From Vigna angularis (lineage: Eukaryota > Streptophyta > Magnoliopsida > Fabales > Fabaceae): a DNA stretch of 64,000 nt. The stretch covers positions 15,357,001 through 15,421,000 of the forward strand of contig NC_068979.1 of NCBI RefSeq assembly GCF_016808095.1, given 5' to 3'. Positions 32,775 to 44,700 of the stretch are shown in pieces. Position numbers and translations under genes: made by a program. Under the pieces are notes generated by a model that was not told where the DNA came from, made no database searches, and saw only the letters and a list, made by a program, of their open reading frames with translations. How positions within the stretch are numbered: position 1 is the first letter of the stretch; the number at the start of each line of letters is the position of its first letter.

Positions 32775-35700
32775 AAGAAGCAGCAACAAGTGAGTAGGGG
32801 ACCGATCGTGTCCAGAGAAGGTACGGTTCAGAGGAGACCTCCTTATACTCGTCCAAACCAGCTCTCTCATGCAAGCGGTTCACAAGCAGTGGTTCCTGTC
32901 GGACAGTCTGGACAAGGAAACGTTGTTTGCTTCCAGTGTGGAGGGCCACATTATCGGTCTTCATGCCCTCAGTTGGTGGGAGGAAAGCACTGCAATCGTT
33001 GTGGAAGAAACAGGCACTTGGATCACGAGTGCAATATGAGTGGACGTGCAGTGATGAGGCCACCTAATGCTGGAAGGAGCCAACCGAGAGGTGGTAGAGC
33101 ACAAGCAGTGGGACGCGTATACGCTATAACGAGCGCTGAGGCAACGAGCTCAGGTAATCTCATAATTGGTGAATGCTTGCTGTTTGGTAGATCGTGCTGT
33201 GCACTGTATAATTCGGGGGCAACTCACTCCTTCATCTCGAAGGCGTGTGTTGAAAAACTGGGTTTAGAAGTGAGTGAGATACAGTTCGACCTGGTGGTGT
33301 CAACCCCAGCGGCTGGCGAAGTTAGGACGTCCACTATGTGCGTCAGATGTTCTATAGAAGTGGAGGGGCGTAAGTTTAAAGTTAATCTCATCTGCTTACC
33401 TCTTCAAGGTTTGGAGGTGATTTTAGGAATGGATTGGTTGGCTACCAATCGCATCCTTATAGATTGTGGTAGGAAGGAATTAATTTTTCCTGGTGAAGAA
33501 GAAGAAGTATTGTCAGTGACGCTCGGTCAGCTGAAAGAAGACATTATGGAGGGCGCCAGCTGTTTTCTCATCATGACGCATGAAGATCAGGAATTCAGAG
33601 GATTGGTAAAAGAACGATCGTCCACTAGTGACAGTAATGGACGATCGGTTGTGGATGGGTTTGCGGACGTCTTTCCGGAAGAAATACCTGGACTTCCCCC
33701 TCATCGTGAAGTTGAATTTACCATTGATTTGGTGATGACAGCGGTTCCTATCTCGGTTCAGCCTTATAGGATGTCTCCTGCGGAGTTAGCTGAACTCAAG
33801 GAGCAGATTGAAGAGTTGATGGAGAAGCAATTCATTAGGCCGAGCGTATCACCCTGGGGAGCGCCCGTACTGTTAGTAAGGAAGAAGGATGGCAGCTCGC
33901 GGTTGTGTATAAACTACAGGCAATTAAACAAGCTGACCATCAAGAACAAGTACCCGTTGCCAAGGATAGATGACCTGCTGGATCAATTGCATGGGGCTGC
34001 AGTGTTCTCAAAAATTGACTTGAGATCCGGGTATCATCAAATCAGGGTTAAGGAAGACGACATCCAGAAGATAGCGTTCAGATCTCGCTACGGGCATTAT
34101 GAGTACGTGGTGATGCCATTTGGAGTAACGAACGCTCCAGCAGTGTTCATGGAGTATATGAATCGCATCTTCAGGCCTTATTTGGATAAGTTCGTGGTCG
34201 TCTTCATAGATGATATTCTCATCTATTCCAAGACCGAAGACGAGCATGAAGAGCATCTTAGACTTGTACTTGGAGTGTTGCGGAAGAAGGAGTTATATGC
34301 CAAGTTGTCTAAGTGTGAATTCTGGATGAAGGAGATTCAGTTTTTGGGACATGTGGTTTCGGCTGGAGGCATCTCGGTAGCTCCAGCGAAAGTGCGAGCG
34401 GTACTGGAATGGGAGAGTCCACGTTCGGTCACTGAGGTGCGTAGTTTTGTTGGACTCGCGGGCTACTACAGACGTTTCATTGAAGGATTTGCTAAGATAG
34501 TAGCGCCGCTAACTCAGTTGACTCGTAAAGATCAGCCGTTCGCTTGGACCGATCGTTGTGAGGCTAGCTTCCAAGAGTTGAAAGTGAAATTGACGAGCGC
34601 TCCTGTGTTGGTTATTCCAGACACGTCTAAACTGTTCGAAGTGTATTGCGACGCTTCTCACCAAGGTTTAGGTTGTGTGCTGATGCAAGAAAAGCGAGAG
34701 GTAGCATACGCGTCTCGTCCGTTGAAGGTTCACGAAAGGAATTACCCAACGCACGACCTGGAGTTGGCAGCGGTCGTTTTTGCACTGAAGATTTGGAGGC
34801 ATTTCTTGTACGGATCCACGTTCCAAGTCTTCAGTGACCACAAGAGCCTCAAATATTTATTTGATCAGAAGGAGTTGAACATGAGGCAGAGGCGTTGGTT
34901 AGAATTTTTGAAAGATTACGATTTTGAGCTGCTGTATCATCCTGGGAATGATAATGTAGTGGCGGACGCCCTAAGCAGGAAGGCAGTTCATGTTCCTGTA
35001 ATGATGGTTAAGGAGCTGAGTTTGGTTGAGAGCTTTAGAGATCTAAGGTTGCAGTTCGAGTTGGAGCCGAACAATATTAAATGCTGCAACCTCAGAATAG
35101 CAAGTGACGTGTTCGACCGGATCAGGATAAAGCAAAGGGAGGATGAAGATTTGGTGTTGATCTTAAACGCGCTCGGTACAAATAAGGCTAAGCATTTCAA
35201 CACCGGGACGGACGACCTTTTACGTTACATGGATAGGACGTGTGTTCCGAATGATGGCGAGCTGAAGAGAATTATTCTGGAGGAAGGTCATCACAGTCGT
35301 CTTAGCATGCACCCTGGCATGACTAAGATGTATCAAGACCTCAGGAAGTCGTTTTGGTGGCCTGGGATGAAGAGTGATGTCGCTCGTTTCGTGGCGTCAT
35401 GCTTAACCTGTCAACGAGCGAAGGCGGAGCACCAAAGACCTGGCGGATTACTTCAGCAGCTGGAAATTCCCGAATGGAAGTGGGATAGCATATCCATGGA
35501 TTTCGTGACCCACCTACCACGAACGGTCAGAAATCATGATTCAATTTGGGTGATCGTAGATCGGCTAACAAAGAGCGCCCACTTCCTGGCAGTCAACTTG
35601 AAGATGTCGATGACCAACTTGGCTAAGTTGTATATCCAGGAGATCGTTCGTTTACATGGAGTACCTTCGAGCATCATTTCCGACCGAGACACAAGGTTCA

Positions 35701-36569
35701 CTTCACGGTTTTGGCAGTCACTCCAAAGCGAGCTCCGTAGTAAATTGCAGATGAGTTCAGCTTATCACCCCCAGACGGACGGACAATCTGAGAGGACGAT
35801 CCAGACGCTGGAAGATTTATTGAGGACGTACGTCCTAGATCACTTGGGCGCTTGGGATGAAATTTTGCCGCTAGTGGAATTCACGTATAACAACAGTTTT
35901 CAGGCGAGCATTGGAATGGCACCGTTTGAAGCACTCTATGGGAGGAAATGTCGAACGCCACTTTGTTGGTTCCAGGAAGGAGAGAACGTGCTAACTGGAC
36001 CTGAGCTTATCCAGCAAACGACCGAGAAAGTCAAGTTAATTCAGGAGAGGTTGAAGACGTCCCTAAGCAGGCAGAAATCTTATGCGGATAAGAGAAGAAG
36101 ACCATTGGAGTTCGCTGCAGGAGATCATGTGTTTCTTCGACTCAACCCAATCACTGGTGTAGGTCGAGCCGTTCGTCCAAAGAAGTTGTCTCCCAAATTC
36201 ATTGGACCGTATCAAATTCTGAGGAAGATCGGACCAGTAGCGTACGAGCTTGCATTACCGCCTCAGCTATCGAACCTTCACTCCGTCTTCCACGTTTCCC
36301 AACTTCGGAAGTATATAGCGAACCCATCACACGTACTGGAGTTGGAAGACGTTCAACTTCGTCCAGACCGAACGTTAGAGTTGCAACCAGTCCGTATAGA
36401 AGATAGCCGCACCAAGTACTACAAAGGAAAGGACGTTCGTTTGGTGAAGATGGTGTGGGACGCTAAGACTGGTGATTCAACGTGGGAAGTTGAGAGCGCC
36501 ATGAAGGACTTGTACCCTAATCTATTTCCGGGTGAATCTTTAAATTTTCGAGGACGAAAATTTTTGTAG
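32775..36569 (+). pseudogene. pol: Tekay polyprotein: zinc knuckles, protease, RT, RNase H, integrase, chromodomain
   Basis: Open for 1264 codons in the gag frame. Two zinc knuckles: 32928-32966 (CX2CX3HX4C, one residue short) and 32991-33032 (canonical CX2CX4HX4C). Protease active site reads YNSGATHS; the expected catalytic Asp is Asn (AAT at 33210-33212). RT has IDD at 34206-34214. RNase H shows [31 protein letters not shown] and NVVADALSR. Integrase has a zinc-binding HHCC region, then Asp (35499), Asp (35682) and Glu (35790), then [10 protein letters not shown]. The C-terminus ([20 protein letters not shown]) resembles a chromodomain, which in chromoviruses guides integration to heterochromatin. 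Protease loss plus the upstream stop mark a recent pseudogene. Confidence 0.9.
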
Positions 36570-36579
36570 TTAGGTGGAA

Positions 36580-38950
36580 TGTGAGACCTCGGAAAAATTA
36601 AACCATAATTATCTTGTCTAATCTCAATTAATACACTGCTGAGTCACCTGTCAGCTTCCATAAATGCACCCACGCCACACGTCCAGTGCATTAAAAACGC
36701 ACTTTGCACTGCATGCACGAGCGCCACGTGTCACGTTAGAAGTTTCTGAAATCAGAAGTGGGAATGCAGGTGTCAGGAGAGGAGACGCTCGTTCGTTTGG
36801 GCGTGGAAATTAACAAAACTGAGTTTTTGAAAAACTCTCTCTCACCTGCACGCACTCTTCTTCTTCCTCAGAACTCAACTCTTCATTTTCTCTAACTTCT
36901 CTCTAGAACCAGTTCACCTTCTCTCTACTGTAACTCATCACCTTCTTCTCCGATCACGTTTCAGAACCGTAGAAACGTTCCTGGAGACGTGAGCATCATT
37001 CTAGACCGAATAGAATTGGGATCGGAACTGGTAAGTTCTCGTCGCTAACCGTTCGTCCATTTGGTTTCATGCAAACCCTAGTTCTGGTTGCATGCATGGG
37101 TTATAGGTCTGAGTTGTTTCTGATTTCTGGTGTTTTAGATTAAGTGAAAGTTGTTGAGCGAAACCTGAGGGTAGAACGCTATTAGAGGACGAACTAAACC
37201 TTGCTTTTTGGGAGTACACTGCTATCCAGGTAAGGGAAGCTTAATAATTTAGTTTATACGTAGATGATTGTGTGCAAGTATGATAGAAATAGAATGTATG
37301 AGATGTATGCTGTTTGAGTATGACTGAACGATCGCTGTTATGCATGAATGAATATAGTATGTGCTGGTTGGTACGTATGAATTGGAAAATGGATGATTTC
37401 TGTATAGTATGAGTTGTTAATATGAATTCTATAATGTATGTAAATTAAATGAGGAATCTTAGATTATATGATTATGAATCGTATGAGAAATGTTGAGTTA
37501 GAATAGATGAAAAATATGAATATGATAATTATTACTATGATAAGCTGCGTTCGTCATCGTACGGTCTTATACCGTTCGGTTTCTAGTTATTTCCTTCAAA
37601 AGGAATTCTTTTATCTGAAAAGAGTCCCGATCGAGAACGAGCGTCCCGTGAAATGCTATGTTGAGCGTTCGGCTCAGCCTAGTGGTAATCTTGCAATTTG
37701 ATTTCGGAACGTACGTAAATAGCGTTCGTCCAAATTATTAGTTAATGTATATCATCGCGTTCGGTCATTGACTGGCAGTCGATCCCTTTAAACAAATTGT
37801 TCTTAGTATCATTAAATAATTGTCTTGTTGTATCTTTATCCATTTGAATTTGGTCTGGAGTCTTTGTACCTAAATTATTCTGAACATTGATGTTATATCT
37901 CTAAGAGTCGGTTCATTCAACTGATTCTAGTAGCAGTCACGTTCGTCACGTAAGTACGTGTTGACTTCTTTGGTTTGACAACGAGCCTTCTAAATCTATT
38001 CTTTAGCGTTCGTCTTCGTTCTTCAGAAGTATGAACGTTCGTTATTTTATACTTTTAAAACTAAAGTTAGAGATGATGATAAATTATTAGATGTTGAAGT
38101 GCGAACACTATATTGAATGATTATACGACTTTGGAATTTGAACGAGCGTTCCAGGGAGGAACGACTCTTATATATATTGAATATTAAATTTGGTAAAGTA
38201 TGACTGTGGATAAGTTAAGACTCGCTGTCCATCCTGATGTTCCGTGAGTACTATCTTCATGTAGAGGAAGTATGTCATGTGTGGGAACGGCAGGAGGTCC
38301 TTAGTCCATAAGTTAACATGGGCGACGTAAGAACGGACTGACCTCGAGTGGCAGCTGTTTGGTGTATCCCAGTTACTACATCACTCGGGTGCAAGGACGC
38401 TTGTAACTACACAGATTCATACAGTCCGGACGGTCGGTCTAGTATATATATATATATTTCGGATGATGTTATATGTTGAGTTATGTGTTTGTATGAATTG
38501 AAATATTAGTGTATATGTTGACGTATGAATTAAATTACTTAAGCTTACCCTTTCGTTTTCCTTGTGTTGTCGTTTTGTCTATGTACGTTCGTCCTGTCAT
38601 TGCAATGATCATCCGTGTGGATGTGAGCAGATGGAGGTGCGTCACTTGAAGAGGTGCTAGAAGAAGAAAATTTGGAAGACGCAAATCTGGTGGAAGTGGA
38701 AGTTAAAGCCGAGCCTTAGAGCGCTCGCGTGTTTTCTTTTGTTGTCTGTTAGTTTTATTTTTGGACGTTCGGTCATAGTTTTGTAAGACCGTTCGTCTCT
38801 GAACTCCTATTTTCTGTTGCGTTCGTTTAATTCTGTAATTTAAGCCGTTCGGCTTTTGACTCTCGTTTAGAATTATAAAGACTGCACTGTTTTACTGGTT
38901 TAATGTAATTAATTCTGATTATGGTAATTACTGTATTTTGGGATGTTACA
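36580..38950 (+). repeat. 3' LTR of the Tekay element
   Basis: 2371 bp, shorter than the 5' copy mainly through loss of the 179-bp repeat array and a few bases in the TA run. Otherwise very similar. Followed by GAATG. Confidence 0.9.
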
Positions 38951-39143
38951 GAATGGAAGATAGGAAAATGGTGGGTTCTCTGGCTTTGAGTGTGCTGAAG
39001 GAATTGAGAGTTTTGCGTGTGATTGAAGATTGATGTTGGCCGTGTATAAGGTTCAGTGTCCGGTCAATGATGGAAGCAGGATGATGACGGGAAATATGAT
39101 GGAAGTAGTGAGTGAGCTGTGAAGAAGAAACAAGCGGTTGGGA

Positions 39144-39717
39144 TGAGTCTCTTCCTCATGTCGAGTTTGCCTACAATAGAGTAGTTCATGGAACTACTAA
39201 ATTGTCTCCTTTTGAAGTTGTTTATGGTTTTAATCCTTTGACACCCATGGATTTAATACCCCTTCCAAATTCTATTGATTTTGTTCATCAAGAGGGGGTA
39301 TCTAAATCTAAGTTTATCAAAGAATTACATCACAAGGTTAAAAACCAAATTCAACAACAAAATGAGAAATATGCCAAGCAACACAACAAGGGCAAGAAAG
39401 AGTTAATCTTCAATGAAGGTGATCTTGTTTGGGTTCATCTTAGAAAGGAAAGATTTCCTCAACTAAGAAAATCCAAACTCAATCCTAGAGGAGATGGACC
39501 TTTTAGAGTGATCAGGAGGATAAATAACAATGCATATCAAATTGATCTTCCCCCTGAATATGGTGTTCATGCTACCTTCAATATATCTGACCTTAAACCT
39601 TTTGCAGGTTATGCAAGTGAAGATGACGACCCTATGGATTTGAGGGCAAATCCTCTCAAGAGGGATGGGATGATACAAGAAGGCCTAGCACCATTGGGCC
39701 TATCACAAGAGGGATGA
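39144..39717 (+). pseudogene. pol: Ty3/gypsy integrase C-terminal fragment
   Basis: Starts in mid-domain: WDESLPHVEFAYNRVVHGTT, then SPFEVVYGFNPLTPMDL, GDLVWVHLRKERFPQLRKSK, PRGDGPFRVI and YGVHATFNISDLKPF. This is the integrase C-terminus of a gypsy element different from the other ones here (possibly CRM or a related chromovirus; unsure). A frame change near 39690 precedes a GPITRGMIKKLQDEYS-like tail. The left junction falls at TGGGATG, shared by the Ogre LTR and the gypsy sequence, so microhomology joining is likely. Confidence 0.8.
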
Positions 39718-39858
39718 TTAAGAAACTACAAGATGAGTACTCTCCCAATGACCAAACCCTTTTTGCTATCTTTGGATGGAAGATTGGAGATCTAGAAGAT
39801 GCTTTTAAGATGCCAAAACATGGAGAAGGGTAAAAGTGGACTTTGGCACATGGGGGGG

Positions 39859-40430
39859 TGTGCATAGTAGCCTAAGGGGTAGTATTAGCTTATTTTAATT
39901 CCCCTTATGCGCCTATGTAATAAGCCACGTGAATAATATGGCTTCTAGAAATCCATCACACTTTGCACATGTGGGTGAGGTGGCATTTGATCCGTATTTT
40001 ATGGATCTACTTACCTCACATGCATAAGCATGGCCTGGACTTGAGATCTAGCTATATAATCTCCTGGGCTAAGCATGTATTTCACTTTTGGAAATATATA
40101 AAAGATGAATTCTGCACTTTGCAATTTTCTCTCATCCGAAAGTCATCTCTACTTGCTTACTTTTCCATTGCTATCTTCTTCCATTGTGGAAGCCGCCTGA
40201 GATAGTCTACCATTCCCTCAAGCAAACTTCCATTTCACCTCACCATAATCACTTCAATCCGCTGCATACATTCCATTCAGTCCAGCCAAAACAGAGAGCC
40301 TTCTCGGCTACAACTGATCCAGCATTGCACCAAGCTTTTCTTGATTGTTCCATTGATTCTTCAGTTGCAGCAGAGCTGGTTGCTTCCTCCAGGCTCACGG
40401 ATCTGCTCCTATGCATCCTCCTTGATGCAT
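39859..40430 (+). repeat. Truncated LTR belonging to the integrase fragment
   Basis: Begins TGTGCATAG after a G-run that would be the polypurine tract (39851-39858). Contains a CTATATAATC TATA-like box near 40052. Cut at about 40430, where Ogre LTR sequence (CCTTGCCTGTCC) resumes. Confidence 0.55.
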
Positions 40431-40922
40431 CACCTTGCCTGTCCAAAACCAATTTGGCTCCTCGTAGCAGAAAACCGTTTTCCTCCACTGTGTCCCCTCC
40501 TTTTTGCCAATTTGTCCTTTTCTCACTTTTTGATTCATTTTTTTTTATTTCTTTTAATTTAATTTAATTTTAAAACCAAAATAAAAAGATAAAAATTTAA
40601 TTAAAATTAAAATAAAAAAAAAAATAAGAAATAAAAATAAAAAAATAAGAATTAAAATTAAAACGAAGAATAAAAAAATTAAAAAAAATTAAAAATTAAA
40701 AATTAAATAAATAAAAGGAAAAAAAAAGTAAAATAAATAAAAAGAGATAGAATAAAAAGAAAATAAACAATAAAGAAAAAGGGTAATAAAAACAATGAGA
40801 TAAAATAAATAGAACTAAAAAAGGAAATAGGTAAATGAATAATAAAAAGGTTAAATATGTGACAACCAAATGCAATAAAACTATAAAAAATAATCCGGAC
40901 GAAATTGGGTATTGACACACAC

Positions 40923-41629
40923 AAAGCCGTTGTAAAGGACAACTATCCACGACAATCAGAGAAATGGCAGTTGATGGAGCATAACAGAACATTCTTGTCC
41001 TGGTTCAAATATGAAGTTTCGAAAGAATCACGGTCCTTAGAGACTTTGTTGTGGTTAGAAAATGGCTTGAAGTTTGATGTTGTATGTTGTACAGGCTACG
41101 ATATTAATAATTGCACATTCTACACAAAGACTTTGGATGATAAAAGCACAGTACAAAATAGTGGCGTGAATCTAGAAGCTGAGTCACTACAGTTTTCCAC
41201 ATCCAAAGATCAAAATCCTGTAGTTGGATCCATGAGATATTATGGTAGAATTGAAGAGATTGGGAAGTTGATTACACTAAGTTTTTCATTGCATTCTTCA
41301 AATGTAAGTGGGTAGACAATAAGAGTGGTGTCAAAATAGATGAATCTGGTATGACACTTGTTGATTTTCGAAAGGTTGGTTATGGAGACGAACCGTTCAT
41401 CAATGCATATCAAGCAAGTCAGGTTCTTTATGTCAAAGATCCTGCGTCTGACCATTGGTATGTTGCTCTCGAAGGAAAAAGGAAAATTGAAGATAAAGAA
41501 GAGAATCTAAGTAACCTTCATATCGCTGACAACCATCCATTTAAAACGACAATAAATTTGGATGACGACGCTCTAATTGATGATATACAAGCAATACGAG
41601 AAGATCACAATGAGGGAATATATATATGA
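40923..41629 (+). pseudogene. CACTA transposase C-terminus (DUF4216 region)
   Basis: First frame: EKWQLMEHNRTFLSWF, LLWLENGLKFDVV, GYDINNCTFYTK and VGSMRYYGRIEEI. One base has been lost near 41260. The next frame continues CKWVDNKSGV (reading across), then GMTLVDFRKVGYGDEPFI, ASQVLYVKDP and WYVALEGKRK. This is the typical end of TNP2-like transposases. Ends TGA at 41627-41629. The family cuts and pastes DNA by binding the element's ends. Non-functional because of the Ogre insertion and the frameshift. Confidence 0.85.
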
Positions 41630-41751
41630 CCAATCCATATGATTATGTATGAATTTCATGTTTGTGTAAATATTTATGGCTTTTGTTAAATAATATATGT
41701 TATTTTATAAGTGTTTTATTTATCTTTCATCTTATTTATTGTGATAGATAT

Positions 41752-44700
41752 ATGGTTGAGTCACCTCATTCGTCAGGCGATGAAGTCCCCACCACTTCTA
41801 GACGGACGAGAGGAGCAACGAGGTTACGACAACTTATACTTAGAAGAAATGCAGGTGAGAGGACACCTGTCATTAATGACGTGGTCACTGGAGTTGCATC
41901 TGGCCCAAATGCAGATGTATTTAGGTCTTACCTTGGAGTACTAGCACGTGATCGTATCTCTATACTTACTCCATCTTTGACCATGTTTCTGAGGCTCATC
42001 GGAATCTTATCTGGCAAGATCTTTTGGTAAGTTAAGAAATATTGCTCTAAATTCTATATTCATTATATTGATAAATCAGTATTGATATAAGGTTATTACT
42101 TTCTTTGTTGCAGATAACATTTGATATGCCAAACGTCGAGAGCTTAAGGAATAGATGTTTATCTGCAATTGCAGAAAGATTTCGAGGGTTTAAGACAAAA
42201 TTGACGTCTAGATATATATTTGGACCAAAAAGTAATGAAAATCCATGTTCCCAATATTCAGCAATTGACGAAGAAACATGGCGTCAGTTTGTAGAGCTTC
42301 GTTCATCCGAGACGTGGCAGGTAAGTGCAGTAAAATCATTCCATTCATCATTCATAATTCTCTACTATGACAATTGTTTCATTTTGTCACAGGAAAAAAG
42401 GTCAAACGCAGAGGGAATAAGCGCTCAGAATAGAAATCCACACCTACTGTCTCGTGGTGGATATAGGAAGCTTGAAGAAAAAATAATGAAGCAGAAGTCA
42501 GATAGTAGACTTCCACTTACTGAGGGTGGTGACCCTCCTCCTCCTCCTTCACCACCATCTCAGCACGAGAAGTGGAAGTTAGCCCGTATAAGACCATCGG
42601 GCTCCTACACTTCCGAGTCTGCCAGAGAAATATCTGAAAGAATTGTAAGATGTCATTTCTGATATTTTTACATTAACTTTGTTATATTTATTACATAGAT
42701 CTTTCTAATGATTTTGAACTTTTGTTATGTGACAAGACTCCTTGGTTGAGCAGAGCTCCCAAGGTCAATTCACACAAAAAGGTTGTCAATATATTCTTGC
42801 CACAGCTATTGGACGACCTGAGCACCCAGGACGGGTGCGTGGTGCTGGGACCAGCATAGGCATACGACAATTTTTTGGGTCTTCCTCGCGTCCATATTCA
42901 TACGAAAAGATGAAGGAGGACATAAGAAAAGAGATGACGCAGGAGATCACAAAGAAGGTTCTGGCAGAGTTGTATGATGAAGTTGCTGAAATGGTTGCAT
43001 ACCAGTTCCAACAGCATTATGAGGATTATGGCAATCGTCCTCCGCCATCTCTTGTAGCAGAACATGTTGTGCCCCCTATAGGTAAACTTATTTATTTTTG
43101 GTTACTAAATTACTTTTTGCATAACCTAACATTTAATTTGACAGGTAGAAGCGGTAAAGGAAGTTGTTCAACTGCCGGTGCCCTGGGGGACGACATGGAT
43201 GAAACTCGTCCATGTCAGTTATATATTCTTTCTGATACTGGGACCATGCTAGTGGCTCGTGGTACAATTTATGAGACAACCACTGTAGTGCATGGTGTAC
43301 AACTTTCAGAAGATGAGTTCAAGGTCACAGTGGATGAAGTTGTCATAGCAGATGTCGTTCTTCCTGTGCCAACTGATGAGTTCTTCACTGTGGAAGAAGC
43401 ATTTAAGTCCTTTGTCGCCTGACCTAGACATTTGGTTGGTGATGTATCTAATCCCCCGATAAATACTCGTACTATATACTTCTCAATTTTAATATTTACC
43501 TCTAATTGACGTTATAGCATAACCATTTTTGCATTTAACAGCAAATAGGTCAAGAGGGAAGTCCTACACCGAAGAAGACTCATTTATCTGAGGATGACCC
43601 TCTTGGTGCGTTAGACGAGCTTGCTAAAATCATTTCAGATGCGCCGATGAATGTACACTGGGATTCTACTACATTTGGAAGAGAAGCTCAGATCCCATTG
43701 TACTTGCATCATCAAGATGTTAGGGAGCTTGCGTCGGGTAGAGAAGAAATTAATATTACACTCATTCAGCTGTGGATGATGTAAGTTTATGAAAACTTTT
43801 TTATATAATTCTATTTTATCAACTTACTTATGTCAGATTATTTCTTCATTTTAGGTATATGTTTGATGTTAGTAACAAGAAGGGGTTCAACGATGTATAT
43901 GGGTTCATTGACCCCTCTATGACTCATGAAAGAAATAAATTTGATGATATCCAAACATACATCACCACCTGCTTTGGAATGGGGAAGGAGATATATTTGA
44001 TCCCTTATATACATGGGTAAGTGAAGTTTGTTAACTTCAACACATTCATTTATTAATTTTGGTATATGATTCATAAGTTATTACCAATTTCAGGTGTCAT
44101 TGGCAGCTACTTGTGATCTCCATACTAGAGAACACTGCTGTTTTGTTTTGTTCATTGCAGAAGTCTCCTCCCAGCCCTCTTAGACATGTAGTAGATTGGT
44201 AAGAATCTTAATGTTTCGACTTTTTTGTTATATAAATGTATGCTAAAGGAATTGTTTTTAGTAGTTCCCTTGCAACACAGATGATGTTATCTGGGAGATC
44301 TACTGCTACAGCTAAAAAGCTTGCATGGGTTGCCCTTAAGGTTTGGTATTTTTGTCCATACTTTGTTACATTTGGTTCCATTCAAATGATGTTACTTAAC
44401 ATTTTATACCCATGATGATATATTGTAGTGTAATATACAAACGGGGTCATATGAATGTGGTTACTACGTCATGTTTTGGATGATGACCATTATTCGTGCA
44501 CATTACACCAGTGGATGGGAAACGGTATTATTTAGGTTTCAATTTTATTTTCCCTATATTTTAGCTTTCAAATACACTAATTGAAATCATTGTATTTTAT
44601 GCAGAGATTCAATAGGACTGCTCCAATTCCAGAGAAGTCACTTCAACTTGTGAGGAAACCACTAGCTAAATATGTAATTCATTTATATAATAGTATGTAG
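41752..44700 (+). pseudogene. CACTA second gene: PF03004-like region plus Ulp1-like cysteine protease
   Basis: ATG at 41752 (MVESPHSSGDEVPTT). One base is missing near 41965. Exons read through GT-AG introns at about 42028-42114, 42320-42392, 43081-43145 and others up to 44600. The middle (TFDMPNVESLRNRCLSAIAE, GPKSNENPCSQYSAIDE) matches the plant En/Spm transposase domain; PFTDEF-type sequence follows (VPTDEFFTVEEAFKSFVA). A TGA at 43420-43422 stands where Trp is expected. The last exons carry protease motifs CHWQLLVI (His) and TGSYECGYYVMFW (Gln region and Cys nucleophile); FCS occupies the place where an Asp might be expected. Ends TAG at 44698. Such Ulp1-like domains are common in plant CACTA and Mutator relatives. 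Confidence 0.8.

Larger units (their letters stand above)
29253..38950 (+). mobile_element. Tekay/Del-type chromovirus (Ty3/gypsy), nearly complete
   Basis: 9698 bp with GAATG target repeats at 29248-29252 and 38951-38955. It lies inside the 5' LTR of the Ogre-like element in the opposite orientation. LTRs begin TGTGAGACCTCGG (the left copy starts TATGAG) and end GGGATGTTACA. An initiator tRNA-Met-type primer site follows the left LTR. One frame encodes gag and pol, broken by a single TAG at 32772. Integrase ends in a chromodomain-like segment. The protease active site is mutated, so this copy is probably inactive, although most catalytic residues survive. Confidence 0.9.
12980..40917 (-). 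mobile_element. Ogre/Tat-like Ty3/gypsy element, pol deleted, carrying nested insertions
   Basis: 27,938 bp between CACAC repeats (12975-12979 and 40918-40922). Both LTRs start TGTCGCAACCGG and end GGGTATTGACA on the plus strand. Orientation is minus: on that strand a tRNA-Arg-type primer site follows the 5' LTR, then ORF1 and gag remnants, a long 3' UTR with minisatellites, a polypurine tract and the 3' LTR. That order matches the Ogre lineage. The 8050-bp interior shows no RT, RNase H or integrase. The 5' LTR is swollen to 13.9 kb by a complete Tekay element and a gypsy fragment; the 3' LTR is 6.0 kb with a solo LTR inside. Confidence 0.85.
27043..40917 (-). repeat. 5' LTR of the Ogre-like element, interrupted
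   Basis: Ogre LTR sequence occupies 27043-29252, 38951-39143 and about 40431-40917. The gaps are a whole Tekay element (29253-38950) and a gypsy fragment (39144-40430). Compared with the 3' LTR it lacks about 150 bp after 28744 and has a few substitutions (for example CGTGACGG against CGCGACGG near its start). Confidence 0.85.
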
